Shown in pieces: positions 50,407-58,337 of a DNA stretch of 64,000 nucleotides (position 1 is its first letter; each line of letters begins with the position of its first letter). The stretch is taken from the NCBI GenBank assembly GCA_900469965.1, contig UBZP01000001.1, positions 186,001 through 250,000 of the forward strand. Reading direction: 5' to 3'. The stretch comes from Hyphomicrobiales bacterium (GTDB lineage Bacteria; Pseudomonadota; Alphaproteobacteria; Rhizobiales; Rhizobiaceae). Made by a program: the position numbers and the translations under genes. The notes below the pieces were generated by a model. That model worked only from the letters and a program-made list of their open reading frames with translations. It did not search any database and had not been told where the DNA came from.

Positions 50407-50547
50407 AGTCACCCACGGTTACAGCCGTGTGACATGTTCCGGCCCGGCATCGATGGCCTCAGCATCATCGGGTTTGGTTAACGGCCGGTTAACGCACCCT
50501 TCGCTTCGATGATAAACTGGCATGGCGGACCGAAATCCGAGCCCTGG

Positions 50548-50573
50548 GGAACCCGGGGCCGCCATTGCCAGTT
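50548..50573 (+). promoter_or_regulatory. EcfG-like promoter and hairpin before the DUF883-like gene
   Basis: GGAAC (50548-50552), 17 bases, AGTT (50570-50573) resembles the rhizobial general stress sigma-factor promoter. It overlaps an imperfect 15-bp palindrome: AAACTGGCA (50514-50522) with TGCCAGTTT (50566-50574), and TGGCGG (50523-50528) with CCGCCA (50559-50564). Start of transcription would be near 50580, 28 bases before the ATG. GGTTAACG also occurs twice at 50475-50496. The rest of the 50152-50607 gap contains the candidate RNA above. Confidence 0.4.
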
Positions 50574-50607
50574 TCTTGCCTGTAAACCCCGGATCAGGAG
50601 ATTTCTC

Positions 50608-50952
50608 ATGGTAGATGAAAAGCAGCCGCCCCGGCGCGCGTCACTCGGCGTCGTCGCCGGCGACAAGAAGACAGGCAAGGCGATCGAGGATGCCGCGGAT
50701 ACCCTGTCTGCGGAAGCGGCGGACGCCGAAGCGGCAAAGGCCGCGATCACCGAGCAGGTGGCCATCCTGAAGGAGGAAGTCGCCCGTCTGCGTGAAAGCC
50801 TCGGCGTGATCGCGGAAAGCAGCGGCCAGTACGCGGTCTCGCGCGTGAACTCGGTGCGGGAGGAGGTGCGCGTCGCCGTTGCGGCCAATCCGCTCGGCGC
50901 GCTGTTCGGCGCCGCACTGGTGGGCTACCTGCTCGGGCTTCGGCGCCGCTGA
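50608..50952 (+). CDS. DUF883/ElaB-YqjD-like membrane protein
   Basis: A 114-residue protein. A charged N-terminus, a long amphipathic helix or coiled coil (AAKAAITEQVAILKEEVARL) and a C-terminal hydrophobic segment VAANPLGALFGAALVGYLLG ending in RRR, the layout of DUF883 proteins that tether ribosomes or DNA to the inner membrane in stationary phase. AGGAG lies seven bases before ATG. A similar gene faces it at 51016-51339. Confidence 0.75.
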   Translation: MVDEKQPPRRASLGVVAGDKKTGKAIEDAADTLSAEAADAEAAKAAITEQVAILKEEVARLRESLGVIAESSGQYAVSRVNSVREEVRVAVAANPLGALFGAALVGYLLGLRRR

Positions 50953-51015
50953 ACATCCGCGCGACAAGGCTCCCGCACGTCGAGCGCCGCCCTCGCGGGC
51001 GGCGCTCGTGGCATT

Positions 51016-51339
51016 CTATCGCCAATAGCGGCTGCGCGGCGCCCGATCTTCGGCGCTGCCCAGCAGATAGCCGAGCACGACGCCGGCCAGTCCCGCCGTC
51101 AGCACCAGCGTCGACACCGCGGCCGGATGCTCGCGGGCGGCGTCGGCGACTGCGGCGCCTTCCGAGCGGACATAGCCCGCGCCCTGCCTCGCGGCCGCGC
51201 GCACGGACCGTCCCGCCTTGCCGGCACGATCCCGGACCTCCTCGATCGCCTGCGACGACTGCGCCGCCACTTCCCGGCGCAACCGGTCGATTTCCTCGCG
51301 AAGGCTCGCAAGCTGCGCCTGGGCGTCAAATTCTGCCAT
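51016..51339 (-). CDS. DUF883-like membrane protein, second copy
   Basis: A 107-residue protein with a heptad-rich N-terminal helix (ASLREEIDRLRREVAAQSSQ), then KAGRSVRAAARQGAGYVRSE and AAREHPAAVSTLVLTAGLAG, a C-terminal membrane segment closed by basic residues (RAPRSRYWR). It resembles the convergent gene at 50608-50952 in architecture though not closely in sequence. AGGAG lies eight bases before ATG 51339. Confidence 0.72.
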   Translation of the reverse strand: MAEFDAQAQLASLREEIDRLRREVAAQSSQAIEEVRDRAGKAGRSVRAAARQGAGYVRSEGAAVADAAREHPAAVSTLVLTAGLAGVVLGYLLGSAEDRAPRSRYWR

Positions 51340-51583
51340 GTCTCTATCTCCTCTCGAGGATCGATCAGCGTTCGCCCGTGGGTGGCAAGCAAGCCTGACG
51401 GCTGCCGGGCGGCCGACGGGAACGGATCGCCAGGGCCACAATGCCCGCGACACCGACAGAACGACCGAAGCGGCATTGCGGTTCCGCTCCGCGCTCCGGA
51501 TCAGACAGCGCCTCGATATCGTCCGTCATGCCGTCAAGGAGGTGATGATGCTGCCTGGAGGGCACCATTCACAACGGGCCACC

Positions 51584-51642
51584 ATGCCCCAAAAGGAAGA
51601 ACCCGGCGCTGTGCGGGCGCCGGGAGGTACAGGTTGGGGCAT
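51584..51642. promoter_or_regulatory. nested double stem-loop, possible small RNA or terminator
   Basis: ATGCCCCAA (51584-51592) pairs exactly with TTGGGGCAT (51634-51642), and inside it CCCGGCGC (51602-51609) with GCGCCGGG (51617-51624). On the minus strand the inner stem is followed by TTCTTCCTTTT, so it could end the transcript of the small gene at 51792-51926. A minus-strand TTGGAG, 16 bp, TTAAAT (about 51704-51677) could instead start an RNA through it, exposing ACCTCCC, which could pair with ribosome sites. Elsewhere in 51340-51791 I see only a small AAATGC/GCATTT dyad (51680-51696). Confidence 0.35.
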
Positions 51643-51791
51643 TTTCTGGGGTGACGCCGGCGCCACGTATGAGAATTTAAATGCAATCAGCATTTGCTCC
51701 AAGTAGAATTACACGCTCTAGCTCGAATTATCGAGTTCTATAGCTCTCCGGCCCGGCGCTGCACTGCCTTCGGTGAAATTCTTCCGTCCGG

Positions 51792-51926
51792 CTATTCGGC
51801 CGCCGCAACCTGCTCAGCTTCGCTCAACTGCGAATAGTGATCGACGAGATCCGGAACGAGCGCCAATCCGAACATGACGGCGACGAACGTGACGAAGACC
51901 GTCACGGATAGGGTGGTGCGAATCAT
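51792..51926 (-). CDS. 44-residue single-helix membrane protein
   Basis: MIRTTLSVTVFVTFVAVMFG, LALVPDLVDHYSQLSEAEQV and AAAE make up the whole product. A hydrophobic helix at 5-25 is followed by a short acidic tail. AAGGAAGG is correctly spaced before ATG 51926. It was found by reading the interval, being too short for usual cut-offs. I recognise no family. A candidate terminator lies about 170 bp downstream. Confidence 0.6.
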   Translation of the reverse strand: MIRTTLSVTVFVTFVAVMFGLALVPDLVDHYSQLSEAEQVAAAE

Positions 51927-52162
51927 ATCGGCCTTCCTTTCAAGGGATCAGGCTACACCATGGCGGATGGCCGCGTCGGCGCTTTCTGAACACCAGATGA
52001 ACAAAAAACCGTTATCGGGGAAAGTAACGAAAAATATACGCCTGTCATGTGCGACCCGCCCCTGTCTGATCCCGCGCGCCTTTCGCCGAGCCAGGCCTTT
52101 GACATCGGGCTCGAAGCGAGGGTACCAACGGCTGCCCATTCACGATCGATTCCGGACAGGCC

Positions 52163-52855
52163 ATGCCCCCGAAGAAACAGCGCAAGCGCCGTTCGACAGC
52201 CCGGCGAACGACCGCGGCACGCGGTCGCATGTGGCCATGGTATGTCCTGGCCTTCACCATCGTCGCCGCCATCGTCGCCCGCGAAAACCTCGACGACCTC
52301 GCGGCATGGCTGCGCCCCGGCAACACGATCCGCTCCACCGCACAGCCGGCGGTCGCCTCCAGGCCGAAACCGCCCGAACCGCCGCGGAGCGTGCCCAAGC
52401 GCGCCGTCGCCTCCGCGGAGCGCCGGGACGCTCCCGCCGCTCCCGCCGCGGCCGATGCGCCGACCCCGGACCCGCGGCCGCCCGAGGCCATCCCCGGCGC
52501 CGGCGGAAGTGCGGCCTTCTTCTATTGCGGCATCAAGGAGGACAACTGCGTCGTCGACGGCGCCAACTTCATCTATCGCGGCGCGAAGATCCGCCTGGCC
52601 GACATCTATGTGCCGGCGACCAAGGAGGCGAAATGCGACCGCGAGCGCCTCCTCGGCGGCGACGCGAAAGAAGCGCTGCGGATCCTGCTCAACGCGGGCG
52701 ATTTCGAGCTTGCGACCTGGAAGCCGATCGACGAGGACCAGTACGGCCGCAAGCTGCGGGTCGTGATCCGCGACGGCAGGTCGATCGGCGATGCCATGGT
52801 GGCGCGGGGGCTGGCGCGCCCCTGGACGGGCCAGCGGGAGCCGTGGTGCCCGTAA
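52163..52855 (+). CDS. SNase-like nuclease-fold protein with N-terminal membrane anchor
   Basis: A 230-residue protein: a very basic N-terminus (PKKQRKRRSTARRTTAARGR), one membrane helix (MWPWYVLAFTIVAAIVA), a Pro/Ala-rich linker, then a thermonuclease-like OB fold from about residue 112 (FFYCGIKEDNCVVDGANFIY, KIRLADIYVP). The typical R-L-x-G-I-D-A-P-E active-site strand reads RLADIYVPATKEAKC here, and DEDQYGRKLRVVI plus VARGLARPW complete the fold. The altered acid position leaves catalytic activity in doubt. Four cysteines could form disulfides, suggesting a periplasmic C-terminus. Confidence 0.75.
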   Translation: MPPKKQRKRRSTARRTTAARGRMWPWYVLAFTIVAAIVARENLDDLAAWLRPGNTIRSTAQPAVASRPKPPEPPRSVPKRAVASAERRDAPAAPAAADAPTPDPRPPEAIPGAGGSAAFFYCGIKEDNCVVDGANFIYRGAKIRLADIYVPATKEAKCDRERLLGGDAKEALRILLNAGDFELATWKPIDEDQYGRKLRVVIRDGRSIGDAMVARGLARPWTGQREPWCP

Positions 52856-52998
52856 GGATGAAGCGTCCCGCGGCCTGGGGCGGGCGCGCTGGCGGGCGCG
52901 CGATGAGATCCTGAAAATCGTCTGCGCGCCACCCCTTCAGGTGGCTGTCAGGCAAAGGCTGCATTCAACGGGTGGTCTTCCACGGCGTGAGTGCGAGC

Positions 52999-53577
52999 AT
53001 GCGTCTTCTTCCTGCCCGTAAATCCCTGACGGCATTGGCAAGGCTCTGCCTGCTCTCAGGGGTCATTCTCGGCGGCTACGCGGCAAGTCTGCAGGCGACC
53101 GGCAATTTCCATACCGTCATCGCGGACGAGCTCTACCGATCGGCCCAGCCGAGCCCGGCGCAGCTCGAGAGCTATGTCAGGGAGCACGGCATCAGGACCG
53201 TCATCAACCTTCGCGGCGAGAATACCGACGCGCCCTGGTACGCGGCGGAGCGCGAGACCGCCCGCGCGCTCGGCATCCATCACGTCGATTTCCGCATGTC
53301 GGCCTCGAAGGAGCTTTCGACACGCCGGGCGGACGAACTCGTGGCCATCATGGCGGCGGCGGAGAAGCCGATCCTCATCCACTGCCAGGCGGGATCCGAC
53401 CGCACCGGACTGGCGTCGGCGCTCTACAGCCTGCGCGTCGCCGGCCGCCGCGAAAGCGAGGCGGAGCGGCAGTTGTCGTTCTACTTCGGCCATGTGGGCA
53501 TCCCGCACCTGTCGTCGGCCTATGCGATGGACGAGAGCTGGGAGACCTTCGAGGCCTACTACGCGCCGGAAGGCTAG
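52999..53577 (+). CDS. membrane-anchored dual-specificity/tyrosine phosphatase-like protein
   Basis: A 192-residue protein with an N-terminal hydrophobic helix (LTALARLCLLSGVILGGYAA) and a phosphatase domain: ELYRSAQPSPAQLESYVREH, VINLRGENTDAPWY and the P-loop HCQAGSDRTG, a full C-x5-R signature with upstream aspartate in the DFRMSASKE region. Such proteins (DUF442/DSP-like) act on phosphotyrosine or phosphoinositides; the substrate is unknown. ATG 52999 is chosen; a GTG nine codons upstream is possible. It may be exported. Confidence 0.8.
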   Translation: MRLLPARKSLTALARLCLLSGVILGGYAASLQATGNFHTVIADELYRSAQPSPAQLESYVREHGIRTVINLRGENTDAPWYAAERETARALGIHHVDFRMSASKELSTRRADELVAIMAAAEKPILIHCQAGSDRTGLASALYSLRVAGRRESEAERQLSFYFGHVGIPHLSSAYAMDESWETFEAYYAPEG

Positions 53578-53734
53578 CCGCTCAGCGCGATTGCGGAAGC
53601 ACCGCGAGCGCCGCACCGTCGTCGCCATGCCACAGGCGCCGTGTACGACGCCGCCGGACGTGCGGGCTTGCATTTGCCGCGCGGACATGGGAGGAGGCGC
53701 TCCCTTCCCGCCTTCGCGACACACCGGATCCGTC

Positions 53735-55018
53735 ATGACGATCGCCTACGGCCTCGATTTCGGCACCACGAATTCCGTCCTTGCGACCGCCAGGGAAGGT
53801 GCGACGCAGTCCGTCGTCCTGCGCACGCCGGCTGGTGAGACGGACACGCTCAGGACCGCGCTCTCCTTCATGAAAGACGGCCCGCGCGAGCTGACCTGCG
53901 AGGCGGGGCCGGCCGCCATCGCCCAGTTCATCGACCATCCGGGCGAGTGTCGGTTCCTGCAGTCGATCAAGACGTTCGCCGCCTCGCCGTTGTTCCAGGG
54001 CACGCTGATCTTCTCCAAGCGCTACAGCTTCGAAGACATCATGCATGCCTTCCTGTCGCGGCTGCGCGACTATGCCGGGGCGGCGCTGGACCGGCGCGCG
54101 GAACGGATCGTCGTGGGGCGTCCGGTGCGCTTTGCCGGCAGCAATCCGGACGAGCGGCTCGCCACGGAGCGATACAACGCAGCGCTGGGCCGCTTCGGCT
54201 TCCCCGAGGTCCATCACGTCTACGAGCCGGTTGCCGCCGCCTTCTACTTCGCGCGCAACCTCGATCGCGACACGACCGTGCTGGTCGCCGATTTCGGCGG
54301 CGGCACGACGGACTATTCGCTGATCCGCTTCGAGCGCCATGCGGGGCGGATGACGGCGACGCCGCTCGGCCATTCCGGCGTGGGCGTGGCCGGCGACAAT
54401 TTCGACTTCCGCATCATCGACAACATCGTCTCGCCGATCATCGGCAAGGGCACGATGTTCAGGAGCTTCGACAAGCTGCTCGAGGTGCCCTCGAGCTACT
54501 ATGCGAACTTCGGGCGCTGGAACCAGCTGTCGATCTTCAAGACGCTGCGCGATTTCGCGGAGCTGAAGAAGCTCGTCCAGACCAGCCTGGAACCGGAGAA
54601 GCTCGAGACCTTCGTCGAGCTGATCGAGATGGACGAGGGCTATCCGCTCTATCAGGCGGTATCCGCCACCAAGATGCGGCTTTCGGCCGCCGAGGAGACG
54701 GAGTTCTTCTTTCCGCCGCTCGGCGCGTCGGCACGCCAAGTCGTCCGGCGCAGCGATTTCGAGAGCTGGATCGCCCCGGAACTCCAGCAGATCGAGAACG
54801 CGCTGGACGACGTGCTGACCAAGACGCACACGGCAGCCGGCGATATCGGCAAGGTGTTCCTGACCGGCGGCACGTCGTTCGTCCCCGCCGTCCGGCGGAT
54901 CTTCGAGCAGCGCTTCGACCGGAGCCGCATCGAGAGCGGCGGCGAATTGCTCTCCATCGCCCATGGCCTCGCCCTGATCGGCGCGCGCGACGACATCGCG
55001 GACTGGTCGGCCACCTGA
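53735..55018 (+). CDS. Hsp70-like ATPase (YegD family)
   Basis: A 427-residue actin/Hsp70-fold ATPase with only the nucleotide-binding domain. Phosphate loops: YGLDFGTTNSVLA (residues 5-17) and VADFGGGTTDYSL; adenosine motif FLTGGTSFVPAVRRIF. The insertion around KGTMFRSFDKLLEVPSSYYA is typical of YegD-like proteins. There is no substrate-binding domain, so it is not a DnaK. Its clients are unknown. It is monocistronic, with 220 bp before the next gene. Confidence 0.85.
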   Translation: MTIAYGLDFGTTNSVLATAREGATQSVVLRTPAGETDTLRTALSFMKDGPRELTCEAGPAAIAQFIDHPGECRFLQSIKTFAASPLFQGTLIFSKRYSFEDIMHAFLSRLRDYAGAALDRRAERIVVGRPVRFAGSNPDERLATERYNAALGRFGFPEVHHVYEPVAAAFYFARNLDRDTTVLVADFGGGTTDYSLIRFERHAGRMTATPLGHSGVGVAGDNFDFRIIDNIVSPIIGKGTMFRSFDKLLEVPSSYYANFGRWNQLSIFKTLRDFAELKKLVQTSLEPEKLETFVELIEMDEGYPLYQAVSATKMRLSAAEETEFFFPPLGASARQVVRRSDFESWIAPELQQIENALDDVLTKTHTAAGDIGKVFLTGGTSFVPAVRRIFEQRFDRSRIESGGELLSIAHGLALIGARDDIADWSAT

Positions 55019-55119
55019 CGATCGCCTCATCGGCCGCAAGCCTCGCCCTGCCGCGACCGCGATGCGGACAGTCGGCATAGGAAAAACCGCACGCGACCGC
55101 CTGTCGCCGCCTCTCCTGT

Positions 55120-55160
55120 TTGCGCAATACCAAAGAGCGACCGTGGCAAAGCAGTAGTCT
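55120..55160 (+). promoter_or_regulatory. candidate FNR/NnrR-type promoter of the 55242-55831 gene pair
   Basis: TTGCGCAATACCAA (55120-55133) fits TTG-N8-CAA of FNR/FixK/NnrR sites. TAGTCT (55155-55160) lies 21 bases after it as a -10, giving a start near 55167 with the box centred about 40.5 bases upstream, the class II activator position. The same -10 and nearly the same spacing occur upstream of ubiT. The leader to ATG 55242 is about 75 bases. The rest of 55019-55241 shows nothing else. Confidence 0.5.
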
Positions 55161-55241
55161 GCTCCGGAAGGCCACGCGCGTCTTGCACCCGATCGAGCAG
55201 AAAACGAGAGGCCGCCCGCTTCTGGCGGCTGGAGACAGTTC

Positions 55242-55646
55242 ATGAGCGAAGCAGAGCTTACGGCCGTCGCCGGCGATGGCCACCGCACGCAGGGCAACGC
55301 CCTGAGCACGATCAGGCGTGTTCGCCGGATCGTTCTGGAAAGCGCCCGGGATTGCCGCTGCCGCGAGCGGGTCGCCGAGGCGATCAACGGCCTGGAGGAC
55401 TTCGAGCAGCGGCGCGAGCGAAAGCGCCTGACGGAGGCCGCGCGGATCCAGCGGCGCAAGATCGCAGCCCTTCTCGAACTCCTCGCGGATTTCGATCCCG
55501 CAACGGCCGACGAAGGGGAGCTTTCCGAGGCCAGCCTGCTCCTCGACGACATCGCGTCCGAGGCGCGGCTGGGATCGAGCCTGCTGCACGAACTGGCCGG
55601 CCTGCGGGAGACGTCCGCCCCGGCCCCGCAAGGAGCGCCGCGATGA
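55242..55646 (+). CDS. uncharacterised 134-residue helical protein next to the anaerobic Q cluster
   Basis: I do not recognise this protein. It is almost all helical and highly charged. LSTIRRVRRIVLESARDCRC holds two close cysteines (C-R-C near residue 40); a long Arg/Glu-rich helix (ERKRLTEAARIQRRKIAALL) and a second acidic helix follow. There is no membrane segment. GGAGA lies six bases before the ATG. Its stop overlaps the next gene's start (ATGA). The promoter carries an FNR/NnrR-like box, so expression under low oxygen or nitrogen oxides is expected. The C-R-C pair could bind metal or sense redox, but this is speculation. Confidence 0.65.
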   Translation: MSEAELTAVAGDGHRTQGNALSTIRRVRRIVLESARDCRCRERVAEAINGLEDFEQRRERKRLTEAARIQRRKIAALLELLADFDPATADEGELSEASLLLDDIASEARLGSSLLHELAGLRETSAPAPQGAPR

Positions 55647-55831
55647 GACCGCATCCGCACAACGACCGGGACCACCTGCTCGAACTCCTGATGGCGCCAT
55701 CCTTCGCGCCGGCCGAAACCGCTCAGTTCATCGACCTCCTGGAGAAGGAAGTGGGTTACGGCGAAACGGCAGGCGTGCGCGCCCAGCATGCACGGCGCAA
55801 TGCCGCCGAGGCCAGGGCGACGCGGACCTGA
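55643..55831 (+). CDS. uncharacterised 62-residue protein coupled to the preceding gene
   Basis: A small soluble protein: MRPHPHNDRDHLLELLMAPS, an acidic helix ETAQFIDLLEKEVGYGETAG and a basic Ala/Arg-rich tail. AAGGAG lies seven bases before ATG 55643, inside the end of the upstream gene, and ATGA overlaps its stop, so the two are translated as a unit and may form a complex. I know no family. It is convergent with ubiV, 54 bp between stops. Confidence 0.6.
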   Translation: MRPHPHNDRDHLLELLMAPSFAPAETAQFIDLLEKEVGYGETAGVRAQHARRNAAEARATRT

Positions 55832-55885
55832 CACCGGCGGCGGCGCGGGACATTCACCCGCCCCGGCCCACCAGGTGCCCGCCCC

Positions 55886-56821
55886 TCAACCGTGGCCCAT
55901 CGCGGCGTTTCGGCCCCTGGCGATCCAGGCGGCCCCTTCCCGCTGGTGGAAGAAGCCGTTGGAAAAGTCCACGCCCGGGTAGATCCCGGCGAGCCTGCGA
56001 ATGGCCTCCTCGCTCTCCATCTGGCCGTCCAGCACGGCGCGATAGAGGACGGCGACTGCGACCATGTCGCAGTCCTGCGGCGAAAGACGGACCCGCGCAA
56101 TCCCGGCGGCCTTCAACGCCGCCAGTTCGTCGAGCAGAACGACACAGCTGTTCGACATGGTCTGCACGCCGTTCAGGACGAGGAACGACTGCCGGTCGAG
56201 GGTCTTAAGCGGCAGTCCGTCCGGCTCCTGCCCGCAGATGAACTGGCAGTTGTCCTTGCTCAGTCCCTTCGACCGCGCATGGGCGCAGCGCGCCGAGATG
56301 GCGAGCGGCATGCGGCCGAAGGCGAAGATCTCGAACGAGAAGCCCGGCATCTCCTGCAGGATCCGTTCGATGGAGTTCATCGGCAGTTCGGGCGGCAGGC
56401 AGATGTTCTCGGCGCCGCGCGCCGCCAGGACCTTCGCGGTCACGGCATTGTAGACATTGACCAGCGGTCCGATCGAGTGCGCCTTGTCCTTGACGAGCCC
56501 GAGCGCGGAAAGATCGTTGGCCTCGACCGGATGGTCGCTGTCACCGATCAGATCGCGCACATGGCGGCTCTCGCGCTCGAGCGTGACCATGGCCAGCGTC
56601 GACAGCGTCACCGTCTTGCCCGCCGCCTCCAGCCGCTCCACGACCTCGGCGACATGGGGCTCGGTGAAATGCTGGCGCTTCGAGCAGACCGTCTCGCCGA
56701 GCGTGACGTGTTCCACCGGCGCCTCATCGGCGATCCGGAAATAGAAGTCCCGCCACTTCGGACCGTCCCAAAGATAGTAGACCGGGCCCAGGCTGAGCGC
56801 CGGCGTGCGTGCGTCGGTCAT
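55886..56821 (-). CDS. ubiV: oxygen-independent ubiquinone hydroxylation protein UbiV (U32 family)
   Basis: A 311-residue peptidase-U32-like protein. With UbiU it forms the complex that hydroxylates the quinone ring without oxygen, using prephenate as oxygen donor. Four cysteines placed as in E. coli UbiV to hold a 4Fe-4S cluster are C46 (LGETVCSKRQ), C179, C192 and C196 (ISARCAHARS, DNCQFICGQE). GGAGA precedes ATG 56821, eight bases after the ubiU stop. It is last in ubiT-ubiU-ubiV. Confidence 0.93.
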   Translation of the reverse strand: MTDARTPALSLGPVYYLWDGPKWRDFYFRIADEAPVEHVTLGETVCSKRQHFTEPHVAEVVERLEAAGKTVTLSTLAMVTLERESRHVRDLIGDSDHPVEANDLSALGLVKDKAHSIGPLVNVYNAVTAKVLAARGAENICLPPELPMNSIERILQEMPGFSFEIFAFGRMPLAISARCAHARSKGLSKDNCQFICGQEPDGLPLKTLDRQSFLVLNGVQTMSNSCVVLLDELAALKAAGIARVRLSPQDCDMVAVAVLYRAVLDGQMESEEAIRRLAGIYPGVDFSNGFFHQREGAAWIARGRNAAMGHG

Positions 56822-56829
56822 GATGTCTC

Positions 56830-57807
56830 CTATCGCCAGCGCTTGTCGTAGGCGCCTGCGGTCGTGCGCTGGCCCTCGCTCATCGATCGCAGGCGCGCCA
56901 CCAGGGCATTGCGTTCGCTGGCCGGGGCGGCGAGCGCCTTCTTCATCGAAGAGACGACTTCGGCGACATAGGCCTTGCCGCGCTGGCGTCCCTCGATCTT
57001 GAGCGCCGAGACGCCGGCCTCCCGCAGCGCGTCGAGCTGGTCGACGACGTCGAGCGACACCGGGTCCTCGAAGGCATAGCCGTGCGCATCGCCGATCTCG
57101 AAGCGTCCCTTGCAGAGCGTCGGATAGCCGGAGGCCTCGTCGGGGCCGAAGCGATTGATGGTGTAGGCGCCGAGTTCGGACACCATGGTGTCGCCGTCCT
57201 GCCGGTACTTCACGTGGCTCGCCGGCGAGCAGACGCCGTTCATGTTCGGCGATTTTCCCGTGGCGTAGGACGACAGCGAACAGCGCCCTTCCGCCATGAC
57301 GCAGAGCCCTCCGAAGGCGAAGACCTCGACCTCGCAATCGATCTGCCGCGTCAGCCGGGCGATGTCCTGGACCGTCAGGATACGCGGCAGCACCACCCGC
57401 TTCGCCCCGAACGCCTCGACCAGGAAACGGATGGCGTCGCGATTGGAGGCCGAGGCCTGGACCGAGACATGCAGGCGCTGGTCGGGGTATTTCTCGGCGA
57501 CATAGGCCATCAGGCCGAAATCGGCGAGGATCAGGGCATCGGCGCCCAGGGCGACGGCGTCGTCGGCGGCCTGGTACCACAGGGCTTCGCTGCCCGCCCG
57601 CATGAAGGTGTTGAGCGCGACGAAGGTCTGGACCGCCTTGCTCCTGGCATAGCCGATCGATTCCCTCAGTTCGGGCCGGCTGAAGTTCAGGCCGGGAAAA
57701 TTGCGGGCATTGGTCTCGTCGCGGAAGCCGCAATAGACGGCGTCCGCCCCGGCATCGACCGCCTCGCGGAAGGCCGAGGGCGTGCCTGCAGGGCAGATCA
57801 GTTCCAT
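56830..57807 (-). CDS. ubiU: oxygen-independent ubiquinone hydroxylation protein UbiU (U32 family)
   Basis: A 325-residue U32-family protein, partner of UbiV. Cysteines C169, C176, C193 and C232 (FGGLCVMAEGRCSL, NGVCSPASH, YPTLCKGRF) coincide with the E. coli UbiU cluster ligands by number. The N-terminal TIM-barrel starts MELICPAGTPSAFREAVDAG. Its ATG overlaps the end of ubiT by ten bases. Confidence 0.95.
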   Translation of the reverse strand: MELICPAGTPSAFREAVDAGADAVYCGFRDETNARNFPGLNFSRPELRESIGYARSKAVQTFVALNTFMRAGSEALWYQAADDAVALGADALILADFGLMAYVAEKYPDQRLHVSVQASASNRDAIRFLVEAFGAKRVVLPRILTVQDIARLTRQIDCEVEVFAFGGLCVMAEGRCSLSSYATGKSPNMNGVCSPASHVKYRQDGDTMVSELGAYTINRFGPDEASGYPTLCKGRFEIGDAHGYAFEDPVSLDVVDQLDALREAGVSALKIEGRQRGKAYVAEVVSSMKKALAAPASERNALVARLRSMSEGQRTTAGAYDKRWR

Positions 57808-58304
57808 GTTGCATCCCTTTCCTCGAAGGCCCGCTTGCGGACGTGGCGCGCCGCTCGCGCGACGAACGGTGCGAGCGGGCCGGCGAGGCTGCCGATTTCG
57901 GTCGGAAGGTCGATCGCGCTGTCATCGAGCGCGTTGCGGAGCGCCAGCATCGCCTCCATGTCTCCCGTGACCGAAAGCTCGCGCGAGAAGAACAGCGCAT
58001 CCGCGTCGCATCGCCCTTCCAGCAGGCCGAGAAGCAGCACCAGCGGCCCCTCGATGCAGGCATCCGACAGGGGCCGCTTGGCCTTGCGCGAAACCTGCAC
58101 CGTCCTTGCGGCCGGGACGACGAGGAAGTTCAACGGCAGATCGAGCGGGCAGAAGAGATACCGGGTCTGCCGGTAGTCGCCGAGGCGTTCGAAGAGATCG
58201 GGATGGGAGCGGAGGACGCCGGAAAAGATCGTCCTGGCGACACGTTCGATCAGCCAGAGAGGCGCAAGATCGACGGGCGCAACCAAGGCGGGCGGAAGGG
58301 TCAT
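57798..58304 (-). CDS. ubiT: anaerobic ubiquinone accessory factor UbiT (SCP2 domain)
   Basis: A 168-residue lipid-binding protein with an SCP2 fold (PLDLPLNFLVVPAARTVQVS, EGPLVLLLGLLEGRCDADAL, LFFSRELSVTGDMEAMLALR). In E. coli UbiT is needed with UbiU and UbiV for ubiquinone made without oxygen and probably carries the isoprenoid intermediates. It is first of the operon, directly behind an FNR-type promoter. No strong ribosome site is visible before ATG 58304. Confidence 0.9.
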   Translation of the reverse strand: MTLPPALVAPVDLAPLWLIERVARTIFSGVLRSHPDLFERLGDYRQTRYLFCPLDLPLNFLVVPAARTVQVSRKAKRPLSDACIEGPLVLLLGLLEGRCDADALFFSRELSVTGDMEAMLALRNALDDSAIDLPTEIGSLAGPLAPFVARAARHVRKRAFEERDATWN

Positions 58305-58337
58305 GCGAAAGGCTTTCGACAGTGTACGGTCGCCCCA

